From the NCBI RefSeq assembly GCF_000003605.2, contig NW_003110482.1, positions 64,187-86,751 of the forward strand: a stretch of DNA of 22,565 nucleotides, written 5' to 3'. Position numbers and translations under genes: made by a program. Of this stretch, positions 10,301 to 18,509 are shown piece by piece. The notes beneath the pieces are model-generated. The model had not been told where the DNA came from and ran no database searches. It worked only from the letters and a program-made list of their open reading frames with translations. The stretch is from Saccoglossus kowalevskii. Its lineage: Eukaryota; Hemichordata; Enteropneusta; Harrimaniidae. Within the stretch, counting starts at the first letter, position 1, and each line of letters begins with the position of its first letter.

Positions 10301-13300
10301 TGATATGCCGGCAACCTATGGAAGGCTAGTATGAGCGAGCACACGGTATATCTCACGATATGCCGACAACCTATGGAAGGCAAGTATGAGCGAGCACACG
10401 GTATATCTAAAGATATGCCGACAACCTGTGGAAAGCTCGTATGAGCGAGGCGAGTGGGACACAATTTTCTAAGAACTGATTAACGGCAAGAAAAACCAAA
10501 AAAATCGACATATTCAAACTAAAATACAAATAAAAATAGTATAAAGGGTTATATATAAAAAAAAAAAAATATATTAAAAAAAAAAAATGGAGCCTCATAC
10601 CTACATCGGATTTTAATCAGATTGGATGGCTAGTATGAGCGAGCACACAGTATATCTCATGATATGCCGGCAACCTATGGATGGCTAGTATGAGCGAGCA
10701 CACGGTATATCTCATGATATGCCGGCAACCTGTGGATGGCTAGTATGAGCGAGTACACGGTATATCTCACGATATGGCTAGTATGAGCGAGCACACGGTA
10801 TATCTCACGATATGCCGACAACCTATGGATGGCTAGTATGAGCGAGCACACGGTATATCTCACGATATGGCTAGTATGAGCGAGCACACGGTATATCTCA
10901 CGATATGCCGACAACCTATGGAAGGCTAGTATGAGCGAGCACACGGTATATCTCACGATATGGCTAGTATGAGCGAGCACACGGTATATCTCACGATATG
11001 CCGACAATCTATGGATGGCTAGAATGAGCGAGCACACAGTATATCTCACGATATGCCGACAACCTATGGAAGGCTAGTATGAGCGAGTACACGGTATATC
11101 TCACGATATGGCTAGTATGAGTGAGCATACAGTATATCTCACGATATGCCGACAACCTATGGAAGGCTAGAATGAGCGAGCACACGGTATATCTCACGAT
11201 ATGCCGACAACCTATGGAAGGCTAGAATGAGCGAGCACACGGTATATCTCACGATATATCGACAACCTATGGAAGGCTAGTATGAGCGAGCACACAGTAT
11301 ATCTCACGATATATCGACAACCTATGGAAGGCTAGTATGAGCGAGCACACGGTATATCTCACGATATATCGACAACCTATGGAAGGCTAGTATGAGCGAG
11401 CACACGGTATATCTCACGATATGCCGACAACATGTGGATGGCTACTATGAGCGAGCACACGGTATATCTCACGATATGCCGACAACCTGTGGATGGCTAG
11501 TATGAACGAGCACACGGTATATCTCACGATATATCGACAACCTATGGAAGGCTAGTATGAGCGAGCACACAGTATATCTCTTTGTGTTTTATAGATCCTG
11601 TTACTGGTCACTGTAAAAATGGAAGCAACGATTTTCAGTGTCGTAATGATTGGTGCGTTGCACGCTGGATGAGATGTGACGGGTCATATCACTGCTCCGA
11701 CCATTCAGATGAAGACTTCTGTGGTAATATTTTATTACCCATTCCCGACAAAATCAAAATGCCCAAAACATTTTTGCGCGGTGGATTCAAATTTTTCAAT
11801 GTAATTTTCAGGGTTGCTCTGATGGTGGCAGACGAGTAATACTTTCACTTCGCAGTGTTTGTTGTGTCAAGTAAATTTCTTAGAATAAAAACATTTTATG
11901 AACCAGACTTAAATCTGATATATGTACAATATTGATTATGATTTAGAATCAGTTGTAATTTAAACATCTGGTTCTGAAATTTATGATTCGCTAAATATCT
12001 ATTTTAGTATTATTTGACATGGACGTGGGACGATTAGGAAAATAATCTTTGTCTGGTTTATACTAGTGATTTAATAGAATTTTTAAAACTCATATATAAC
12101 TGCACAGTTGGTGCAAAGCGGCATGGTATAACGTTACGAGTAACGATATACTTAATAAGTTTCGTGCATTGTCGTCATATATATGAACGATACAGTGATT
12201 TACTGGGGGAGGGAGGGAGGGAGGGAGGGAGGGAGGGTGCATATGAAGAGATGTATCTAGCTTCAGATAGATAAACGAATAAAAAAATGCTCCAAGATGT
12301 TGAGTTGCGAAACAACTAGTTTCAATCTAATCGCATGTCACAGGATGACGTCTATACCATAATTTGTCTAATTTCAGCAGTATAGAAAACTATACAGTAA
12401 ACTGTTGTATTTCCGTTGATATTAGTAATTAGCTATATTACTATCGATTGTTGTGGATTTTTTTACTAATCACAGACGTTTTTCTTTAGATATGATGCCA
12501 GCTACATCGTACGTTGCCATTTTGTCTGGCACCGGATTAGGTTTACTCGGAGTTTGGAGCTTTATAATGGTGCTGTTATTTGTTCGTTCCAGTGGGGCTA
12601 GAGAAGCGCAATTCAGTTACTGTGGTCGTCGTAAGCAAAGGTGAGATGATCAACATGGTTACTATCACCAAACTTGCGTAAATATATTATATTTTTGAAG
12701 CACCGTATTTAAATTGCATATATTTGTCAAGTAACATAATATTCGATTGAAGATCGTTTACTGTAAATTCCTAACTCCCAGATTGTATGGTGGTCATCAT
12801 TACAACAAAACTATATGCAAATAAGAATACTATCTGTATTGCATCCTTAGAAATACAACTGTTCTATCGATTTATAACAATATGCATATAAATAAATAAA
12901 TAAATATAAAAGAACAAAGTTAATATGTTACTTTAGAAAACATGTTAACGTTTTAGAACATATTTTATTCAGCATGAACGGCACTCGATTCACTTTATGT
13001 CGCAATTACCGGCACCTGCATTCTCTAGTCTCTTTTATTGTATACACTTCGTACGTCTATCGTACATCTGTCAATAACGATTAATTTTTAAATTCCGGAA
13101 GGCCAATGAACTCTCTTGTAAATAATTGAAGTAATGAAATCATGTTCAATATCTTGATCACGTGATTCGTAACTCGTGAAGGGAATTTATAGGTTTGTAA
13201 ACTGTGAAAAATATACGACAAATAGATGGACTTACATATCATTGAGGTAAAAAATAAGAAGTAGGGTCAGGTGTTTCGAAAGAAGTGTATAATCAAGTGA

Positions 13301-13594
13301 CACCTCCGCGAATTTTTTGTTCGGTGAGTGTCATTCACCAACTGTATTAAACAAATATTTCCCTTTCTTTACAGATCAAATCGTTCGTGGAATAGTAACC
13401 ATGGTAATACAAAAAGCGGCGATAACGAGTCATGTGCGTATAATTGCAATGAGAATGGGAACAAGTTACACGTAGTACCCGCGCCCAGTGAACGTTCTTT
13501 ACTGACACAAAACAACGTTCTTGTTTGTGAGAAGCCTGGCATGTCAGCTTCCATTTCATGCCTTGATATCTTGGAGGAGGAGGGAATACTGTGA
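1274..13594 (+). CDS. NETO-like membrane protein (signal peptide–CUB–CUB–LDLa–TM), complete 8-exon gene
   Basis: Joined exons 1274–1370, 3879–4000, 8066–8330, 8595–8777, 9095–9304, 11595–11723, 12490–12640 and 13375–13594 give 1377 nt, that is 458 residues plus TGA, with no frame break. All introns are GT–AG. Layout: signal peptide about 1–23; CUB1 35–149 (Cys 35, 60, 86, 108); CUB2 163–290 (Cys 163, 197, 229, 248); LDLa 299–335 (six Cys); transmembrane helix about 343–367; basic stop-transfer region and cytoplasmic tail to 458. N-glycosylation sequons include N37, N139, N194, N198 and N255. CUB-CUB-LDLa-TM is the NETO1/NETO2, Drosophila Neto and C. elegans SOL-2 order; those proteins bind ionotropic glutamate receptors at the cell surface. 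Family function is established knowledge; its transfer here is inference. The tail (about 91 residues) seems short for a NETO. A divergent LRP-type CUB/LDLa receptor is the main alternative. Confidence 0.85.
1407..3538. repeat. Intron 1 minisatellite, 23-bp unit, about 92 copies
   Basis: A tandem array fills most of intron 1 (1371–3878). The unit is 23 bp with the core ATTGGCATTGGCGCAGT, which itself contains a 6-bp direct repeat (ATTGGC twice). Copies differ mainly by transitions: GGCATTGG or GGTATTGG, GCGCAG or GCACAG, ACATTGG or ACGTTGG. A few units are irregular, for example a 17-bp unit near 2224 and a lengthened unit near 1740. The reverse complement has no stop codon in any frame, which explains the long minus-strand open frames over this stretch. 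The copy number is estimated from length divided by 23. Confidence 0.95.
3879..4000 (+). CDS. Exon 2: first half of CUB1
   Basis: Encodes residues 33–73. The acceptor TTTTGTAG and the donor GAG|GTAACG bracket it, with phase 1 entry and phase 0 exit. The peptide carries the first CUB cysteine pair, C35 and C60, 25 residues apart as is usual, with LSGENGLITVYN between them (the place of the usual G-x-I-x-SPNYP segment) and a strand NCVFLISVPERRYIE after C60. It continues directly into IEINNIEF after splicing to exon 3. Confidence 0.85.
5016..5105. repeat. (ATATG)18 microsatellite
   Basis: An uninterrupted run of 18 ATATG pentamers (90 bp) in intron 2. The lack of interruptions points to a young or still-expanding array. 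Minus-strand frames across it read as a SYHII repeat and are artefacts of the array. Confidence 0.96.
6786..6809. repeat. Adjacent poly-A and poly-G homopolymers
   Basis: An A10 run followed by TT and a run of 11 G (6799–6809). Likely length-variable and error-prone in sequencing. Confidence 0.9.
6910..7172. promoter_or_regulatory. X-box-like (RFX-type) motifs in intron 2
   Basis: GTAACCATGACAAC at 6910–6923 and GTTACCAAGCTAAC at 7159–7172 resemble the RFX X-box (GTNRCC, short spacer, RGYAAC). Each is followed by a CCATGGCAACC or CCATAGCAACC half-copy, so the two may be copies of one small element. Further matches are GTTGCCAAGCAAC at 4334–4346 and GTTGGCATGGCAAC at 7927–7940. Binding is inferred from the motif only. 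Confidence 0.35.
8066..8330 (+). CDS. Exon 3: second half of CUB1 and linker
   Basis: Encodes residues 74–161 plus one base. The acceptor is TTTCAG, the donor GCAT|GTGAGT (phase 1). It carries the second CUB cysteine pair C86 and C108 and the typical strand HVALYDGEN (93–96 is LYDG), then IGFASSGRHVYLVV and the final aromatic strand FYFQTSY. The Asp expected right after the third cysteine in calcium-binding CUBs (C-x-Y-D) is missing (CAQQHV), so this CUB probably does not use the canonical calcium site. A proline-rich linker (KPPPVPF) ends the exon. Confidence 0.9.
8331..8594 (+). other. Intron 3
   Basis: A 264-bp phase 1 intron separating the linker after CUB1 from CUB2, GTGAGT to GCAG. A TATATATATTGCAG tract forms the 3' end. 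Nothing else is seen in it. Confidence 0.85.
8595..8777 (+). CDS. Exon 4: first half of CUB2
   Basis: Encodes residues 162–222 plus one base. The acceptor is ATTGCAG, the donor AATG|GTAAGA; phase 1 on both sides. It holds C163 and C197 with RGGLITAHDGYPQPYNSANTSC between them, a clear match to the CUB pattern in which a glycine-rich strand is followed by a P-x-x-Y turn and the second cysteine. N194 and N198 sit in sequons. The exon continues as a hydrophobic strand RIYLNFMEM, equivalent to the usual I-x-L-x-F strand. Confidence 0.88.
8778..9094 (+). other. Intron 4
   Basis: A 317-bp phase 1 intron inside CUB2, GTAAGA to TTCAG. It has an A-rich tract at about 9003–9013. Nothing else is seen. 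Confidence 0.85.
9095..9304 (+). CDS. Exon 5: second half of CUB2
   Basis: Encodes residues 223–292 plus one base. The acceptor is TATTCAG, the donor GCAG|GTAAGA; phase 1 on both sides. It holds the second CUB2 cysteine pair C229 and C248 (GCLLVTNDD … VGKFCGG), then SSNLVLTLTSRSSD and WSVDFLAAFTIYY, the usual closing strands of a CUB. The fold is well supported by this order. Downstream of the GTAAGA donor the frame stays open to 9396, but this read-through is intron. Confidence 0.9.
10190..10216. repeat. (ACA)n microsatellite
   Basis: A run of about eight to nine CAA/ACA triplets in intron 5, about 30 bp upstream of the 55-bp minisatellite. Confidence 0.9.
10245..11580. repeat. Intron 5 minisatellite, 55-bp unit with a 38-bp short form, about 23 copies
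   Basis: Tandem units share GAGCGAGCACACGGTATATC. The full unit is 55 bp; a short form of 38 bp lacks 17 bp (from CCGACAACC to the GGAAG before GCTAG). There are about 4 units at 10245–10449 and about 19 at 10624–11580. Between about 10740 and 11130 full and short units alternate, giving 93-bp dimers as a higher-order repeat. The array ends 14 bp before exon 6. Each junction can fold as GGTATATC–TCAC–GATATGCC (8-bp stem with one G·T pair). Minus-strand open frames over the array are by-products. Confidence 0.94.
10450..10623. other. A-rich interruption of the 55-bp array
   Basis: A 174-bp non-repeat segment breaks the array. It contains two long A tracts (about 10557–10569 and 10576–10587). 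About 36 bp of the expected repeat is missing at the junction, so this is an insertion with deletion, or a recombination scar, rather than a clean transposon insertion. I see no target-site duplication. Confidence 0.6.
11595..11723 (+). CDS. Exon 6: LDL-receptor class A module
   Basis: Encodes residues 293–335 plus one base and contains the whole LDLa module in one phase 1–1 exon. Six cysteines at 299, 308, 313, 320, 326 and 335 match the family spacing. The calcium-binding end reads RCDGSYHCSDHSDEDFC: D321, D328, D331 and E332 are kept, but the Asp that normally precedes the fifth cysteine is H325. The acceptor is TTTTATAG, only 14 bp after the end of the intron 5 minisatellite; the donor is TGTG|GTAATA. 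The frame stays open to 11839, past the donor; that part is intron. Confidence 0.92.
11724..12489 (+). other. Intron 6
   Basis: A 766-bp phase 1 intron between the LDLa and transmembrane exons. Apart from the GGGA tract it is AT-rich with no recognised element. Confidence 0.8.
12205..12237. repeat. (GGGA)8 tract with G-quadruplex potential
   Basis: A pure GGGA tetranucleotide array on the plus strand of intron 6. Eight runs of three or more Gs with single-base spacers are well above the four needed for a parallel G-quadruplex in the nascent RNA or the DNA. Confidence 0.93.
12490..12640 (+). CDS. Exon 7: transmembrane helix
   Basis: Encodes residues 336–385 plus two bases. The acceptor is TTTCTTTAG (phase 1), the donor CAAAG|GTGAGA (phase 2). 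Residues about 343–367 form one hydrophobic helix with a glycine run (SGTGLGLLG) that could pack against another helix. It is followed by R368 and a basic cluster CGRRKQR, which fixes the topology as type I with the CUB and LDLa modules outside. C380 lies just inside the membrane and could be palmitoylated; that is inference. Confidence 0.85.
12641..13374 (+). other. Intron 7
   Basis: A 734-bp phase 2 intron between the transmembrane and tail exons, GTGAGA to TTTACAG. It holds a short (AAAT)n tract near 12893–12905. Nothing else is seen. Confidence 0.8.
13375..13594 (+). CDS. Exon 8: cytoplasmic tail and stop
   Basis: Encodes residues 386–458 and TGA at 13592–13594. The acceptor is TTCTTTACAG (phase 2). 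The tail is polar and rich in Asn and Ser near the membrane (SNRSWNSNHGNTKSGD), has cysteines at 406, 410, 437 and 448, an E-x-x-L-L motif (425–429) that could serve in endocytosis, and an acidic C-terminus (LEEEGIL). I recognise no known tail domain and no canonical PDZ-binding end. The open frame begins upstream at 13328, but this part is intron 7. Confidence 0.82.
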
Positions 13595-13727
13595 ACACAC
13601 GTATCACAACACAACATTTTGTTTACAGCACACCCAGATAACATTTCAATTTTATCTAGTTTTGTGTACTTTCTATGCCACAAATATTTGTCTGGATTTG
13701 AATTTTATCCATTGTGATGCTTTTTGT

Positions 13728-13733
13728 ATTAAA
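13728..13733 (+). promoter_or_regulatory. Candidate polyadenylation signal ATTAAA
   Basis: The variant hexamer ATTAAA lies 134 nt after the stop codon of the NETO-like gene. I noticed no AATAAA between the stop and 15300. Further ATTAAA copies at about 14425 and 14442 are alternatives, which would give a 3' UTR of about 0.85 kb. Confidence 0.35.
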
Positions 13734-13739
13734 ATAATA

Positions 13740-14820
13740 GCGGTCTTGGTACGTAAACACATGAGAGTCATTAATGTTTGGGATTATGCGTAGTTGCAGA
13801 CGATCAACTTAAAACGACACAAACTTAAAACCGGCACGATTTGCTGACGACAACTGTCGTGTAGAAGACAACGACAACAAGTATGATTTGATAATTATCA
13901 CAGCCATCGTTGATTTGAAATCCATTACCGGATAGAGGTTTTATTGTATAGTCGATTGCCGCTTAGTAATCTACTCAAAACATTGTTTTTACTGACGCTC
14001 AACTGCATTCTCCTTCCCAGAGCACCTTGCTGTTAGAACACAGTATATATTTGTAGAAATAGAGCTCTGCGTGGGTGCCTGGGTAGACTGCGGATAGTAT
14101 TGACGTTCTGAGAACAGCAATTCAGTATCGACGAAAACATATATTTATTGATGTTGTTGTTGTTCGATACTCCATACAGTAGACCAAATTCGGTTATGAT
14201 TTATCATAAATTTAAAATGTTTCGATTGCGGGACACAAAACAGTATTCGTTTGATAAAAAATCAAAACTACTAATACGCATGTGCAATGATTGTTATTGT
14301 ACGTACCAAATACGCATCCACATACGTATTGGAGAATTTCAGTGTTTCATAAACGAATGTCAAAACGAACAACGATTTCATGCCACGATAAATGATAATC
14401 CATTGTAGTCATCAACTAGCAGTATTAAAGAACAATACTGAAATTAAATGTTTATCTTTAATAGGAAATATATACTAACAACATGGTGTGCATTCGATTT
14501 GCACTCAGACAGCCATTTGAGATTTGATGATTGGTTTGATTGGTCATTATTGATACAGAGGCTCTAGCAAAACGCGTAACCATAATCATGATTCATTTTT
14601 ATCACGCTTTTATTTAATTTTACAAAATGACAACACCAAATATGAGTGAAAAATCACACGAAATAACAGAAACTATGTTGTCACAAAATATGTTTGCATG
14701 CCACTAGCAAATTTGTTGACGACCTTTCCATATTTGTATATAAAGCCGCTAGTCTTATGAACTTGATCTTTAATAATGTTGATAATAACGGCTCAAAGAA
14801 TTATTATTATGGATAACACT
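13740..14820. other. Intergenic or 3' UTR sequence, no gene seen
   Basis: AT-rich sequence downstream of the NETO-like gene. An open frame at 14148–14408 (86 codons) has no recognisable motif, no repeats and no convincing splice context; I do not call it a gene. Confidence 0.55.
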
Positions 14821-14825
14821 CAAGA

Positions 14826-14880
14826 TCGTGATTGGCTAATCACGACCATGACTGAAACAAACTCATCCTTGCGTATATAG
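14826..14880 (+). promoter_or_regulatory. Candidate promoter of the downstream gene
   Basis: A perfect 8-bp inverted repeat TCGTGATT–GGCT–AATCACGA (14826–14845) contains an inverted CCAAT box and is followed 28 bp later by a TATA box, TATATAG (14874–14880). A start would be expected near 14905. A good donor, CTTG|GTGAGT at 15336, could end a noncoding first exon that splices to the acceptor TTTATTACAG at 22240, just before the ATG at 22281. The motifs are seen; the link to the gene is inference. Confidence 0.3.
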
Positions 14881-14904
14881 GACGCAGACCTATGTCACAG
14901 TGCG

Positions 14905-17900
14905 TTAAGAGAAAATGGGCGTGACGGCGGGAGAAAATTGAACACCAAAACAAATCTCGTGGCCTCTCGCTTTCAGTGAGACATCGACGGACATGTCATG
15001 AATTAGTTTTCGCGTATCTGTTGACCGACTTAATTAGTTGATTATTAGCGAATTGCTGTGTTATGTCTGTCATCTTTTAGGCAGCGATGTCCTGGACGGA
15101 ACTCGACTCAGTGATTTGGAACTAATTACGAGATAACCGTCGCTATTCTGACTACGATTTCTGACAGTTGGTATCCGTAGTTATTAATGTAGTGAACGAT
15201 TAATCAAAAGATATGACGTATTCAGTACTTAGTGTGATTGGCTTTATGATTGAAGGTTACGCCTTAGAGTCTTTTTACTGCTTTGTAATTGGTTAGAGTT
15301 TTGAAAATGAATAAAGAGAGTTTTAGTTGGTCTTGGTGAGTAGACCAGGACAAGTCGAGTCCTGGAGAGCCTTGGGGCGAGTGTTGACGCAGTCAATGAA
15401 CATGAACATGAACATGTGCACAATGCACAATGAACATGTTAATACCACGTAATTATTATGCGAATTACAGATAAAAAAAAGTTCAGCTACAAACAATATT
15501 TATGTATCTGGTGATTCAATATACTATATTTGATTAAAATCTGCTATGTAGGTTAGGAGGGAATTAAAGACATAGTCACACTGTTCTAATCGCGGTTTTC
15601 TAATGGTGGCTTTGCTTTTATTCTGAAGCAGTGGCCGAATAAACGGATGTGTTCATGTATATATATATGACATTTTAAGCGCATGTACATTAACGTTTTT
15701 CATTAATTTAATGATTCGAATACTGCTATGATTGCTAGATAAATCATACTCTATTGTTCGTATATAGATATATCAACAAAAGCGTTCTTAAGGCAAACAC
15801 AATCGCTATTTCTGGTGGTACAAATACAAAACAAATTAAGTAACTTTCATATTTAAATCAACGTGTGATTCGGTGCCTCTGAAAACAAACTTGAGGGCGT
15901 TATTGGGTCGAACGTCAGTCATACATTTATTTCCTCCAGGAATAAAAGAGAAACCCGCATTTTTCTGAAGTGTCACAAACTTATTAGAATTTCTTCGTTC
16001 CTGTTATATATAATGGAATGTCTTTACTGTCCTTTTAATACCAAGTTATAGCAATATAGTAAATGACATTTCATTATCGTCGTCCGAATTGCATCCAATC
16101 GAAAGTGTAGTTCTGGTAATGTAACAATGGATAGAGAAGTTTACGGTCTTGCTCGTATGAAAATGTATTTTGTCAACAGGTATTAGCGGAGTATGGGGTA
16201 AACTATCTAATATACGCATGCGTTGATCTCACAAACAAAGCAAGTCAATAATAAGCAATTTCAGAGAGTTTAATGTACTCTGTTTTGTACCAAGCATGTC
16301 GTTTATTGTTGTAAAAGGTGGGCGGGACAAATATGAATTCGTGTCATCTTGGTAAACATGCGTATAGTACAAGACATCTATGAAATGTTAACAGACAAGA
16401 AAACTGACAATGAAACTCACGAACGACTGGTTCACCAATCAATTTAGTATGCCGAGTAACGTAGTACCCGAATATGTTATATACCTGCTTCAAGCAGCGC
16501 AAGTTCACATTCTCTACCACGTGCGTTCATAAAACTACCCAGAATAAAAACAGCATTCAGCCTTCGTAGCTATAAGCCGATGCATACATTGAACCATGGA
16601 ACTACCAGATAAAGTTAAGAGCAAACTATGTGTTAACACTAGGGCGCACTAACACTTGATTACTACTACTGATTTGGCAATTAACGACCAAGGGAGCTAC
16701 GTCACAAGACGTTGGTAAAACGTACACCACTGTACCATGTATTTCTATGGGCGATGCGCAAGCTTCTGCGGAACGCCGGTCGATGTGCCGGTGAAAATAG
16801 CTAAATTCGAGAAAACAGCACAAACTCAACCTTAAAGTAATCCTGAACAACCGAATATATATATGTTGCACACGCAAGGGTAATCTTGTTACACTGTTCA
16901 AGAGAGTATCAACAACTATCCCAAAATACCGTTTTCTGAGAGTTTTCGGTCTTTGTGTTCACTGTGATGGTTGTCAGGCGGTGAAAATGCCCGGATGTCC
17001 GCCCCGAGAATAGTGGCGTAGTAAAACATATTTGATTAAAATTTTCAATGTGTTAAAACGGGGGCAATGATTATAATATAACTCTCTTCTAAGAATGTAA
17101 AATATGGACGTAAAAAAGGACGGAACTAAAGTTAAACAAAACGAGAAATAAAAGGTGTAGACCTTAATATGCCTCCCCACATATTATACAACGAACACAA
17201 GCACCTACGGATCTCACATTTAAAAAAATCGTGATTTCACGATAGTTACATCTGTTAGTGAATAAATCTTGGCCAGTACACAGCTGGTGATTGAAAACGA
17301 CATTATAGCAATATCATCGATCGATCACGACGTTTTTTCAAGAAGGTTACTGTAAACAAAAATTGAGTCCAACTTTATAGCATAATTATGTTTACAATAT
17401 TATAAATATTATCCAAATAACCAAAAAAAAAACTCACCCAATTTGTCTGTAATTTTAAATAGTTCTTATGAAACGACATTTGAATGCATTATCATAACTT
17501 TTGAAATTAAAACGTTTATATATATGTTGAATAAAAACACTGATTTGAAATTATTTATTGATGGTACAAAACTGACATTTAATAAGATAAATGCATTTTA
17601 AAAAAATATGCTATGATGACGTAATTATAAATCGTTTCTATGTCATGTTTTACTGATCGATTTTATGATATCTCAAAAGTACGTCGCATAATTATTTTTG
17701 TAACCGTCATTACAACGTTTACCAAAAAAACTAACGTTATACTATCGTAATCAATTGTATCGTGATTGTTTTGTTTGATAATGCTATAATTACGTTTCCA
17801 ATAAGCAGCTGTGTGCCACTAAAGACAATGACCCCTGACACAAACACCCACATTTTTGAGTATCACAATTTCTTTTTGAAAACAATTTCATTTCATGATT

Positions 17901-18004
17901 GGTTCTTCAAATTTTTCTTTCAAATTTGTTAATTATTAGACTAGTACAGTACCACTAATGGAGATTGTATATTAGTATGTATATATTCTGCATTTTTTTG
18001 AAAG
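14905..18004. other. Noncoding stretch, no gene seen
   Basis: About 3.1 kb of AT-rich DNA with small simple repeats such as (GAACAT)3 near 15397–15415 and a (TA)n tract near 15656–15668. Minus-strand frames at 16626–16901 and 16974–17180 show no recognised domain. It may be an intron of the gene starting at the right edge, or intergenic. Confidence 0.5.
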
Positions 18005-18370
18005 ATGCAGCCACACAAGCACGCCCATCCGATGAAATTTAATTCAAGCTCATCTGTTAAACCAGCTAGTTGGAATGTCAATGTTCTGAAAAATAAGTTT
18101 GTGATGCTGATTTACTATTCTCAAAATCGTCTTTTGACTTTATGCGTTTGCAAGAGTCGTACCTATGTAGTGGTGACGTCTCGTTTCCTAGTAGTTTAGA
18201 TATTTTGAATTCTCACATCAAGATTGATAATGAACAATAAACAAAATGGGGGCGGTGTTGCTGTTTTGTTAAAAAATGAATACAAGATAAATATACAAAA
18301 TCGAAACTATCTCCAGTCTGTAGTACGTTTATTAAACTTCCACCATCGCAACAATGTGACAAAAGTTATC
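18005..18370 (+). mobile_element. Decayed LINE endonuclease domain
   Basis: Relic of an APE-type endonuclease of a non-LTR retrotransposon. The first frame has SWNVNVLKNKF, matching the WN-x-NGL start of these domains. After a frameshift near 18090 the text continues in another frame with FDFMRLQES, the segment holding the catalytic Glu, and SGDVSFPSS. A third frame gives GGGVAVLLKN at about 18248–18277. Stops and shifts make it nonfunctional. It is on the same strand as the reverse transcriptase relic downstream and probably belongs to the same insertion. Confidence 0.7.
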
Positions 18371-18408
18371 TATTGAAGCTGTTTCACGGGTATTTAGGTG
18401 GCTAAACC

Positions 18409-18501
18409 CAGGGGCGGATACAGGATTTTTTATGGGGGGGGGGGAGTCAAAACTATAAAATCGCCAATGGGGACCCCAAGAAACCCCTAGATCCGCCACT
18501 G
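18409..18501. mobile_element. hAT-like MITE, 93 bp, with 8-bp target duplication
   Basis: The element starts CAGGGGCGGATACAGGATTT and ends with the near-reverse complement AAACCCCTAGATCCGCCACTG, giving terminal inverted repeats of about 20 bp with a few mismatches and the CAG…CTG ends typical of hAT elements. It is flanked by GCTAAACC (18401–18408) and GCTAAACT (18502–18509), an 8-bp target duplication with one mismatch. A run of Gs (about 18434–18445) lies inside. There is no coding capacity, so it is a nonautonomous copy. Confidence 0.8.
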
Positions 18502-18509
18502 GCTAAACT

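Noticed and set aside
10231-11197. Minus-strand open frames with repeated REIYRVLAHTSH text
   Set aside because: By-products of the 55-bp minisatellite in intron 5.
13347-13683. Minus-strand frames of 86 and 104 codons opposite exon 8
   Set aside because: Antisense shadow of the tail exon, without motif or splice structure.
14148-14408. Plus-strand frame of 86 codons
   Set aside because: No recognised motif, no splice context and likely chance opening in AT-rich DNA.
16626-16901. Minus-strand frame of 91 codons
   Set aside because: No domain, signal or repeat recognised. It could be part of an unknown dispersed repeat, but I cannot support a call.
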